DNA of 6,202 nt from an uncultured Neisseria sp. (GTDB lineage Bacteria > Pseudomonadota > Gammaproteobacteria > Burkholderiales > Neisseriaceae), in the NCBI GenBank assembly GCA_927911515.1, contig CAKMQH010000025.1:1-6202 (forward strand), written 5' to 3'. Shown here piece by piece: positions 1-4,883 of the stretch; position 1 is the first letter of the stretch, and every line of letters starts with the position of its first letter. Under the pieces are notes generated by a model. The model saw only the letters and a program-made list of their open reading frames with translations. It was not told where the DNA came from and searched no databases. The position numbers and the translations under genes were made by a program.

Positions 1-165
1 GTTGCAGGGGCGAGTGCGGCTTCAGCGGCAGCGGTTGCGGCGGTTTGCTGCTGTTGCTGCGCGGCTTGTGTGCCGGATTGGTTGGGGCTGGGAAGAAAAT
101 GTTCCCAGCCGGCAAAGATTGCCAGCGAGATGGCAAAAAAATGCCACTAGTCTTTTAAAATCCAT
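1..165 (-). CDS. yidC: YidC membrane protein insertase, N-terminal fragment, apparent frameshift; runs off the left edge
   Basis: YidC inserts and folds inner-membrane proteins, alone or with SecYEG. Only the first ~55 codons are here. The ATG at 165-163 begins MDFKRLVAFF, matching the neisserial YidC start as I recall it, and AGGA lies about 8 bases upstream. After codon 10 the expected frame is left. The T run (A run at 135-141 on the plus strand) has 7 bases where 6 would continue with AISLAIFAGWEHFLPSPNQS, the signal-anchor segment followed by a Gln/Ala-rich periplasmic linker. As written, the ATG frame reads into unrelated residues. The shifted frame has a TAG just upstream and no ATG, GTG or TTG before the anchor. 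Because YidC is essential in bacteria where tested, a sequencing error is the likelier explanation. The gene is the last in the rpmH-rnpA-yidD-yidC order, 112 bases after yidD. Confidence 0.88.
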
Positions 166-211
166 AAGAGATTCCTGGAATTGACGGGTATGTAATCGAG
201 ATGAAAACTGC

Positions 212-223
212 TTCAGACGGCAT
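212..223 (-). repeat. DNA uptake sequence, AT-DUS dialect (ATGCCGTCTGAA)
   Basis: The minus strand reads ATGCCGTCTGAA, a perfect copy of the 12-mer used by N. meningitidis and N. gonorrhoeae. Every other copy in this window has the GTCGTCTGAA core. It lies alone, without an inverted partner, between yidD and yidC. Its leading AT is shared with a TATAAT at 227-222. Confidence 0.85.
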
Positions 224-227
224 TATA
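222..227 (-). promoter_or_regulatory. Possible -10 box upstream of yidC
   Basis: A perfect TATAAT occurs on the minus strand 57 bases before the yidC ATG. The hexamer at the proper -35 distance (CTTTAA at 250-245) is a poor match to TTGACA, and a TTGATT at 258-253 is too far away. It could be an internal promoter giving yidC separate expression, or a chance match in an AT-rich gap. Confidence 0.3.
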
Positions 228-277
228 TAGAAACCGACGGGAAATTAAAGGAAATCAAGTTATCCGAATGATTTGGA

Positions 278-499
278 TTACGGGACGGGGTCGTGTCCGT
301 GTCCGCCGAAAGGGTGGCAGCGGGCGATGCGTTTGAGTGCGAGCCAGCCGCCTTTGAATGCGCCGTATTTTTTGACTGCTTCGACCGCATATTGCGAACA
401 GGTCGGGGTATAGCGGCAGCGCGGCGGTATCAGCGGGCTGATGGCGTATTGGTAAAAACGGATCAGCGCGAGGATGAATTTGGACAACAGGGTATTCAT
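278..499 (-). CDS. yidD: YidD, membrane protein insertion efficiency factor
   Basis: This 73-residue protein belongs to the YidD family (formerly DUF37), small membrane-associated proteins that help insertion of YidC substrates. The N-terminal ~25 residues form the amphipathic/hydrophobic segment (LLSKFILALIRFYQYAISPL). It is followed by the family signature with cysteines C28 and C34 in RCRYTPTCSQYAVEA, then GAFKGGWLALKRIARCHPF with C61 and a Gly/His/Pro-rich tail. The length is normal for the family. The ATG at 499-497 overlaps the rnpA stop by one base (TGATG), so translational coupling to rnpA is likely; no separate ribosome binding site stands out. Its position between rnpA and yidC is the standard one. 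Confidence 0.95.
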   Translation of the reverse strand: MNTLLSKFILALIRFYQYAISPLIPPRCRYTPTCSQYAVEAVKKYGAFKGGWLALKRIARCHPFGGHGHDPVP

Positions 500-837
500 C
501 AGCGTTTGCGCATAAGTTGCGCCAATTGGTTTCGGGCTTCGGCAGCATTTTGCCGATTGAATGCCAGGCGGACGCGTACGACGAAATCATGCGGCGGCAG
601 GCTGTTTTTGTTCAGTCTGAACCAATCGCGGATGACGCGCTTCATATAGTTGCGGTCATGCGCGCGTTTCGCTGTTTTTTTGCTGACGACCAAGCCAAGC
701 CGCGGATGGTTCAATCCGTTGTCGGCAGATTGGGAAACTTGCAGCAAATCGCGGCTGCGCCGGTTTTTGAACGCAAAAACGGATGAAAAATCATCCGTTT
801 TTAATAAGCGGTACTGCTTTCCAAAGCGGTAGTCCAA
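499..837 (-). CDS. rnpA: Ribonuclease P protein component
   Basis: RnpA is the basic protein subunit of RNase P, which removes the 5' leader from pre-tRNAs with the catalytic RNA. The 112-residue product shows the family layout: LDYRFGKQYRLLKTDDFSSVF at the start, PRLGLVVSKKTAKRA in the central part, and the conserved RNR helix RNYMKRVIRDWFR near residues 62-74. The start is unusual. No ATG or GTG is available in frame, and the best choice is the TTG at 837-835, two bases after the rpmH stop. The neisserial homologue as I remember it begins slightly upstream at a GTG (MILDYRF), but here that codon is GTA. There is no clear ribosome binding site, so reinitiation after rpmH is plausible. A strong 12-bp hairpin covers codons 12-21. 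The stop overlaps the yidD start. Confidence 0.93.
   Translation of the reverse strand: MDYRFGKQYRLLKTDDFSSVFAFKNRRSRDLLQVSQSADNGLNHPRLGLVVSKKTAKRAHDRNYMKRVIRDWFRLNKNSLPPHDFVVRVRLAFNRQNAAEARNQLAQLMRKR
775..802 (-). terminator. Hairpin inside the 5' end of rnpA, possible attenuator
   Basis: A perfect inverted repeat of 12 bp (AAAAACGGATGA and TCATCCGTTTTT) with a 4-base loop lies 35 bases into rnpA. On the minus strand it ends in TTTTT followed by GCG, so it resembles a short intrinsic terminator. L34 is needed in thousands of copies and RnpA in few, so a partial terminator here would make sense. That role is inferred, not shown. Confidence 0.4.
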
Positions 838-839
838 AA

Positions 840-974
840 TTACACTGCCAAGCGTTTGCGGCCTTTGGCGCGACGGGCTGCCAATACTGCGCGACCACCG
901 CGGGTTTTGGAGCGAACCAGGAAGCCGTGGGTGCGTTTGCGTTTGGTAACGGAAGGTTGATAAGTGCGTTTCAT
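840..974 (-). CDS. rpmH: 50S ribosomal protein L34
   Basis: The 44-residue product MKRTYQPSVTKRKRTHGFLV... ends in RRAKGRKRLAV and is a textbook L34: very basic, with the conserved KRTYQPS start and HGF motif. L34 binds 23S rRNA in the large ribosomal subunit. The gene is too short for many ORF cut-offs but is unambiguous. The ATG at 974-972 is preceded by AGGA seven bases upstream. It is the first gene of the leftward rpmH-rnpA-yidD-yidC cluster, directly downstream of a near-consensus promoter, and divergent from dnaA across the putative origin. Confidence 0.98.
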   Translation of the reverse strand: MKRTYQPSVTKRKRTHGFLVRSKTRGGRAVLAARRAKGRKRLAV

Positions 975-1012
975 GATGTTTCCTAAAAAATCGGTAGATA
1001 AATAAACCGTGA

Positions 1013-1041
1013 ATTACACTCTAATTTTCATCTTTTGTCAA
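1013..1041 (-). promoter_or_regulatory. rpmH operon promoter
   Basis: On the minus strand TTGACA (1041-1036) and TGTAAT (1018-1013) are separated by exactly 17 bases. This is a consensus -35 and a 5/6 match to the -10 box. Transcription should begin near 1006, about 30 bases before the rpmH start codon. It is the best sigma-70-type promoter in the left half. Confidence 0.8.
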
Positions 1042-1104
1042 TCTCGGTTGAGTAAATGGATATGGCGCGTGGGATGATTCGGTTTGCGGATTTTTGCGGC
1101 GCTT

Positions 1105-1113
1105 TGTGGATAA
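1105..1113 (-). promoter_or_regulatory. DnaA box 1
   Basis: The minus strand reads TTATCCACA, a perfect match to the consensus high-affinity DnaA box. It lies 23 bp (about two helical turns) from a second perfect copy. Confidence 0.8.
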
Positions 1114-1127
1114 AATTTCCGGCGGGT

Positions 1128-1136
1128 TGTGGATAA
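1128..1136 (-). promoter_or_regulatory. DnaA box 2, overlapping the likely dnaA -35 element
   Basis: This is a second perfect TTATCCACA on the minus strand. It covers the best -35 candidate of the dnaA promoter (TGGATA, 1130-1135), so DnaA bound here could block RNA polymerase and limit its own synthesis. Confidence 0.8.
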
Positions 1137-1158
1137 AGTTGGTCGGAGTGGGTATAAT
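1130..1158 (+). promoter_or_regulatory. Likely dnaA promoter
   Basis: A perfect TATAAT lies at 1153-1158. With a 17-base spacer the -35 hexamer is TGGATA (4/6 match to TTGACA). The transcript would have a leader of roughly 235 bases before the dnaA ATG, containing the inverted uptake-sequence pair. Other, closer promoters cannot be excluded. Confidence 0.5.
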
Positions 1159-1187
1159 CGGCAATCCCTGTCCCTTTGCCGGGCGAT

Positions 1188-1199
1188 AGGTCGTCTGAA
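1188..1199 (+). repeat. DNA uptake sequence (AGGTCGTCTGAA), left arm of a widely spaced inverted pair
   Basis: This is a perfect AGGTCGTCTGAA. Bases 1190-1202 are exactly complementary to 1250-1262 (13 bp), leaving a 47-base AT-rich loop in the dnaA leader. Confidence 0.85.
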
Positions 1200-1252
1200 A
1201 ATGTTGATATTGATTTATCGTGATGATTTTCCGAAAATAATTCAATTGTATT

Positions 1253-1264
1253 TTCAGACGACGT
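1253..1264 (-). repeat. DNA uptake sequence, 11/12 match, right arm of the pair
   Basis: The minus strand reads ACGTCGTCTGAA, differing from AGGTCGTCTGAA at one flanking base. It pairs with the copy at 1188-1199. The long loop and lack of a T run on the plus strand make an efficient terminator unlikely. Confidence 0.75.
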
Positions 1265-1399
1265 TCGGTTTGGCGGATAGGGTTTGTGCGGTATTTGCGA
1301 CACTTTTCCCGTCGGGCTGAAACCGCATTTTCAAAGGCTGCAATTTCCGACGGTTTCTCTCCGTTTCTTTCCAACGATTTCCACGACTCGAGCTTATTC

Positions 1400-2956
1400 A
1401 TGACGCTAGCAGAATTTTGGCCGCAGTGCCTCCGCCGACTTCACGATATTTTGCCTGCCGGGCAGTTCGCACAATGGATTGCGCCCTTGACCGTGGGCGA
1501 GGAAAACGGCGTGTGGGTGGTTTACGGTAAAAACCAGTTTGCCTGCAATATGCTCAAAAGCCAGTTTGCCGCCAAAATCGAAGTGGTGCGTTCGGAATTG
1601 GCTCCGCTGCAGGCGGCTTTTGTGTTTAAGGCGGGTGCTGGACAGCATTATGAAATGGCGGAAAATGCGGGGGAGGTTGCGCCTGAACAAGCTGCGTTGA
1701 CGGAAGAAATGCCGAAAGCGAAAGCGGACACGCAAGAATCTTTTTCAGACGAGACGTCGTCTGAAAACTCAGACAAGCCCTCCGTTGCGAAAACAGCAGC
1801 GGACATTTTGGCGCAGCGCATGAAAAATCTGCCGCACGAAAACAAGCAGCCTGCCGCTGCGCCCGCAGAATCCAAAGTCGTTGCCAAAGCCAAAACGGAA
1901 GCGCAACGCGATGCGGAAGAAGCGCGTTACGAACAGACCAATCTGTCGCGTGACTACACATTCGATACCTTGGTGGAAGGTAAGGGCAACCGCCTTGCCG
2001 CCGCCGCCGCCCAAGCGATTGCGGAGAATCCGGGGCAGGGCTATAACCCGTTTTTCCTGTACGGCAGCACGGGTTTGGGTAAAACCCACTTGGTGCAGGC
2101 CATCGGCAACGAACTGCTGAAAAACCGTCCTGACGCCAAAGTGCGCTATATGCATTCAGACGACTATATCCGCAGCTTTATGAAGGCGGTGCGCAACAAT
2201 ACTTATGATGTGTTCAAGCAGCAATACAAACAATACGATCTGCTGATTATCGACGACATCCAGTTCATCAAAGGCAAAGACCGTACAATGGAAGAATTCT
2301 TCTATCTGTACAACCATTTCCATAACGAGAAAAAACAGCTCATCCTCACTTGCGACGTGTTGCCTGCCAAAATCGAAGGCATGGACGACCGCCTCAAATC
2401 GCGTTTCTCATGGGGGTTGACTTTGGAACTCGAGCCGCCCGAGCTGGAAATGCGCGTGGCGATTTTGCAGAAAAAGGCAGAAGCGGCAGGCATCAGCATT
2501 GAAGACGAAGCCGCATTGTTTGTTGCCAACCTGATTCGTTCCAACGTGCGCGAACTGGAAGGCGCGTTCAACCGCGTCAGCGCCAGCAGCCGCTTTATGA
2601 ACCGCCCCGTTATCGACATGGATTTGGCGCGTACGGCTTTGCAGGACATCATCGCCGAAAAACACAAAATCATTACCGCCGACACCATTATCGACGCGAC
2701 TGCCAAATATTACCGTATTAAAATCAGCGACATACTTGGCAAAAAGCGCACACGCAACATTGCCCGTCCGCGTCAGGTTGCCATGAGCCTGACCAAAGAG
2801 TTGACCACCCTCAGCCTGCCGTCCATCGGCGACGCGTTCGGCGGACGCGACCACACGACCGTCATGCACGGCGTGAAAGCCGTAGCAAAACTGCGCGAAG
2901 AAGATCCCGAGTTGGCGCAAGATTACGAAAAACTCCTGATTCTGATTCAAAACTGA
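1400..2956 (+). CDS. dnaA: Chromosomal replication initiator protein DnaA
   Basis: DnaA binds DnaA boxes, melts the origin and recruits the DnaB helicase. The ATG at 1400 gives MTLAEFWPQCLRRL, the neisserial start, and 518 residues, a normal length; the open frame extends further upstream (to 1286) but without homology that I recognise. Domain I spans about residues 1-85 and a low-complexity linker, domain II, about 86-180. The AAA+ domain III has Walker A GSTGLGKT at 222-229 and Walker B LLIIDD at 281-286. Domain IV carries the DNA-binding signature GRDHTTVMH at 482-490. The gene is intact. No convincing Shine-Dalgarno sequence precedes the ATG, which may mean weak translation. An 11-bp uptake-sequence palindrome lies inside the linker coding region. 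Two DnaA boxes upstream suggest autoregulation. dnaN follows after a hairpin and a 148-base gap. Confidence 0.98.
   Translation: MTLAEFWPQCLRRLHDILPAGQFAQWIAPLTVGEENGVWVVYGKNQFACNMLKSQFAAKIEVVRSELAPLQAAFVFKAGAGQHYEMAENAGEVAPEQAALTEEMPKAKADTQESFSDETSSENSDKPSVAKTAADILAQRMKNLPHENKQPAAAPAESKVVAKAKTEAQRDAEEARYEQTNLSRDYTFDTLVEGKGNRLAAAAAQAIAENPGQGYNPFFLYGSTGLGKTHLVQAIGNELLKNRPDAKVRYMHSDDYIRSFMKAVRNNTYDVFKQQYKQYDLLIIDDIQFIKGKDRTMEEFFYLYNHFHNEKKQLILTCDVLPAKIEGMDDRLKSRFSWGLTLELEPPELEMRVAILQKKAEAAGISIEDEAALFVANLIRSNVRELEGAFNRVSASSRFMNRPVIDMDLARTALQDIIAEKHKIITADTIIDATAKYYRIKISDILGKKRTRNIARPRQVAMSLTKELTTLSLPSIGDAFGGRDHTTVMHGVKAVAKLREEDPELAQDYEKLLILIQN
1742..1767. repeat. Inverted DNA uptake sequence pair inside the dnaA coding region
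   Basis: TTTTCAGACGA (1742-1752) and TCGTCTGAAAA (1757-1767) form a perfect 11-bp stem with a GACG loop. Both arms contain the 9-base core of the uptake sequence. They encode FSDETSSEN (residues 115-123) in the poorly conserved domain II linker, where extra residues are tolerated. The right arm is read in frame as TCG TCT GAA (SSE). Confidence 0.85.
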
Positions 2957-2968
2957 GTCAGAACCGGC

Positions 2969-3004
2969 TTTCAGACGACCCCTCTCTTAAAAGGTCGTCT
3001 GAAA
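2969..3004 (+). terminator. Uptake-sequence hairpin after dnaA
   Basis: TTTCAGACGACC (2969-2980) and GGTCGTCTGAAA (2993-3004) form a perfect 12-bp stem with a 12-base loop, starting 12 bases after the dnaA stop. The right arm contains a perfect AGGTCGTCTGAA (2992-3003). Inverted uptake-sequence pairs commonly serve as terminators in Neisseria. There is no T run after the stem, so read-through into dnaN is possible. Confidence 0.65.
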
Positions 3005-3059
3005 ACGCAAATACGCATTGATTTTAACGGCGGCGCATTATTCATCCCGCACGTTGAAC

Positions 3060-3094
3060 CCGATTCAAAAACATCCGAAATAACCGATTCAAAA
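3060..3094 (+). repeat. 11-bp direct repeat just upstream of dnaN
   Basis: CCGATTCAAAA occurs at 3060-3070 and again at 3084-3094, 24 bp apart. The second copy runs into the dnaN ribosome binding site AAGGA (3093-3097). Function is unknown; it could be a small duplication or a regulator site. I see no convincing dnaN promoter in this gap. Confidence 0.5.
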
Positions 3095-3104
3095 GGAATT
3101 GACC

Positions 3105-4207
3105 ATGCTGATTTTACAAGCCGACCGCGACAGTCTGCTCAAGCCGCTGCAAGCCGTTACCGGTATCGTCGAACGCCGCCATACCCTGCCCATCCTCTCC
3201 AACGTCCTGCTCGAAAGCAAAGACGGTCAAACCAAACTCCTGGCAACCGACTTGGAAATCCAAATCAACACGGCCGGCCGGAAAGTCAGGCGGGCGATTT
3301 CCGCATCACCACCAATGCCAAAAAATTCCAAGACATCCTGCGCGCCTTGCCCGACAGCGCCATCGTTTCGCTCGACTGGGCGGACAACCGTCTGACCCTG
3401 CGTGCAGGCAAATCACGCTTCGCCCTGCAAACCCTGCCTGCCGAAGACTTCCCGCTGATGAGCGTCGGCGAAGACATCAGCGCCGCGTTTTCCCTGTCGC
3501 AGGAGACTTTCAAAACCATGCTTTCGCAAGTCCAATACAGCATGGCAGTACAAGACATCCGCTACTACCTCAACGGCTTGCTGATGCAGGTTGAAGGCAA
3601 CCAACTGCGCCTCGTCGCCACCGACGGTCACCGCCTTGCCTACGCCGCCAGCCAAATCGAAGCCGAACTGCCCAAAACCGAAGTCATCCTGCCGCGCAAA
3701 ACCGTTTTGGAACTCTTCAAACTGCTGAACAACCCGTCCGAACCCATCAGCGTCGAATTGCTCAACAACCAAGTACGCTTCCAATGCAACGGCACGACCA
3801 TCGTCAGCAAAGTCATCGACGGCAAATTCCCCGACTTCAACCGCGTCATCCCGCTGGATAACGACAAAATCTTCCTCGTTTCCCGTACCCAACTTTTGGG
3901 CGCGCTTGAACGTGCCGCCATCCTTGCCAACGAAAAATTCCGCGGCGCGCGTCTGTTTCTGCAACCCGGCCTCTTGAGCGTCGTGTGCAGCAACAACGAG
4001 CAGGAAGAAGCTCGCGAAGAACTCGAAATCGCCTACCAAGGCGGCGAACTCGAAGTCGGTTTCAACATCGGCTATCTGATGGACGTATTGCGCAACATCC
4101 ATTCCGACGATATGCAGCTTGCCTTCGGCGATGCCAACCGTTCGACCTTGTTTACTGTGCCGAACAACCCGAACTTCAAATACATCGTGATGCCGATGCG
4201 CATTTGA
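3105..4207 (+). CDS. dnaN: DNA polymerase III beta subunit (sliding clamp), apparent frameshift near 3278
   Basis: DnaN forms the ring that tethers DNA polymerase III to DNA. The ATG at 3105 is preceded by AAGGA seven bases upstream and gives MLILQADRDSLLKPLQAVTG, the standard neisserial start. The frame is correct to INTAG (about residue 58) and then breaks. Restoring one C within 3271-3281 (CGGCCGGCCGG) rejoins the remainder, which continues ESQAGDFRITTNAKKFQDIL and ends FKYIVMPMRI at 4207. The restored protein would be 367 residues, the normal length, with all three clamp domains. The uncorrected sequence gives two pieces, 3105-3395 and a second frame open until 4207. DnaN is essential, so a sequencing or assembly error is far more likely than a true pseudogene. 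It follows dnaA as in most bacteria. Confidence 0.95.
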
Positions 4208-4234
4208 TACGACGGTTGTTTTAAAATTCATAAG

Positions 4235-4246
4235 AGGTCGTCTGAA
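4235..4246 (+). repeat. DNA uptake sequence (AGGTCGTCTGAA), single copy
   Basis: This is a perfect 12-mer in the 59-base gap between dnaN and dsbB. It has no inverted partner nearby, so it does not form a terminator, and dsbB could be reached by transcription from dnaN. Confidence 0.85.
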
Positions 4247-4266
4247 TAATTGGAAAGTTTAAGGTC

Positions 4267-4752
4267 ATGAATTTTTTTAGAAAAACTATCTTTTTTCTGG
4301 TTGTTTTATCGATCTTGGCTGTCTGCGGGTCGTTTGTCTCGCAATATGTTTTGGGGATGGATCCCTGCGTTTTGTGTATTTTGCAGCGTTTGTCGGTTTT
4401 GGCGGTCGGATTGGTGGCTTTGGCAGCAGCCTGTTTCCGTCAGACTTCTAAGCTAGGCAGGCTGTTTAGCGCCTTGTTGGTCAGCGTGCCGGCGGTGTAT
4501 GGCGCGGGCGTTGCTGCCTATCAATTGTGGCTGCAAAGTCTGCCGCCCGGCAGTGCGCCGTCTTGTGGCGCGCCGTGGACTTTCCGTTTGAAAGACTGGC
4601 CGCTGTTTGACTGGTTTGAACCGATTGTGCGCGGCTTTGGCGATTGTGCCGTGCCGGACTATCTGCTGGGCATTGCCTTGCCATACTGGAGTATCGCCTA
4701 TTTCGGTTTTGTGATTGTATTGGTGTGGTTTGCTTGGTTTAAAACCAAATAA
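4267..4752 (+). CDS. dsbB: Disulfide bond formation protein B
   Basis: DsbB is an inner-membrane protein that re-oxidises periplasmic DsbA and passes the electrons to quinone. The 161-residue product has the expected two redox pairs: C34 and C37 in DPCVLCILQR, in the first periplasmic loop, and C100 and C127 in APSCGAPW and GDCAVPD, in the second. R41 follows the CxxC motif as in the family. Four hydrophobic membrane segments lie at roughly residues 8-28, 41-58, 65-85 and 138-158. Length and cysteine spacing are close to E. coli DsbB. The ATG at 4267 has GGAAAG (4252-4257) at a reasonable distance. No strong promoter is visible in the gap from dnaN, only a TAAAAT at 4222-4227. A terminator hairpin follows closely. 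Confidence 0.95.
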   Translation: MNFFRKTIFFLVVLSILAVCGSFVSQYVLGMDPCVLCILQRLSVLAVGLVALAAACFRQTSKLGRLFSALLVSVPAVYGAGVAAYQLWLQSLPPGSAPSCGAPWTFRLKDWPLFDWFEPIVRGFGDCAVPDYLLGIALPYWSIAYFGFVIVLVWFAWFKTK

Positions 4753-4764
4753 CAGTAAAGATGA

Positions 4765-4807
4765 AAAGGTCGTCTGAAAACCGAAAATATGGTTTCAGAC
4801 GACCTTT
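4765..4807 (+). terminator. Uptake-sequence hairpin terminator after dsbB
   Basis: AAAGGTCGTCTGAAA (4765-4779) and TTTCAGACGACCTTT (4793-4807) form a perfect 15-bp stem. With one bulged A, two more G-C pairs can form at the top, leaving an 8-base loop. Each arm contains a perfect AGGTCGTCTGAA (4767-4778 on plus; 4794-4805 on minus). The right side runs into a T-rich stretch. The hairpin starts 12 bases after the dsbB stop and separates it from the next promoter. Confidence 0.85.
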
Positions 4808-4814
4808 GTTGTAT

Positions 4815-4843
4815 TTGGTAACTATATGTTCCCGTTGTATAAT
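4815..4843 (+). promoter_or_regulatory. Promoter of the ETF-ubiquinone oxidoreductase gene
   Basis: TTGGTA (4815-4820, 4/6 match to the -35 consensus) and a perfect TATAAT (4838-4843) are separated by 17 bases. Transcription would start near 4850, giving a leader of about 35 bases. It sits immediately after the dsbB terminator, so this gene begins a new transcription unit. Confidence 0.7.
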
Positions 4844-4883
4844 CATGGGTTTGCAATTCAATAATAAACATACAGGAACCGCC

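Larger units (their letters stand above)
975..1399. other. rpmH-dnaA intergenic region, candidate chromosomal origin (oriC)
   Basis: This 425-base divergent gap contains the rpmH promoter, two perfect DnaA boxes in the same orientation 23 bp apart, a likely dnaA promoter and two uptake sequences in inverted orientation. It also has AT-rich stretches at about 981-1060 and 1200-1256. The second stretch carries several GAT triplets, including GATGAT at 1222-1227. The rpmH-dnaA gap is the origin in many bacteria. Two boxes are few for an origin, so the region could instead only autoregulate dnaA. Replication origin function is inferred from layout. No gene of its own is visible here. Confidence 0.5.

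Noticed and set aside
184..277. Possible small gene or RNA between yidD and yidC
   Set aside because: Only an uptake sequence and a weak -10 box are visible; no ribosome binding site with an open frame and no stable structure was found.
1286..1399. Upstream extension of the dnaA frame by 38 codons
   Set aside because: The residues do not resemble DnaA, and the ATG at 1400 gives the usual start MTLAEFWP and the usual 518-residue length.
1021..1401. Minus-strand open frame of 126 codons across the rpmH-dnaA gap
   Set aside because: It covers promoter elements and DnaA boxes, has no recognisable protein features, and two overlapping minus-strand frames are equally open; it is an intergenic region.
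1383..1411. CTCGAG and GCTAGC restriction sites flanking the dnaA start, plus ACTAGT in yidC, as a sign of engineered DNA
   Set aside because: The surrounding sequence is continuous natural coding and leader sequence with no vector or linker; six-base sites at this density occur by chance.
3413..4231. Long minus-strand open frame (272 codons) opposite dnaN
   Set aside because: Its translation is a low-complexity antisense shadow of dnaN, which is clearly coding on the plus strand.
4761..4883. Upstream extension of the ETF-QO frame by 41 codons
   Set aside because: It would be encoded by the dsbB terminator hairpin and lies upstream of the TATAAT; the start at 4884 has a good ribosome binding site.
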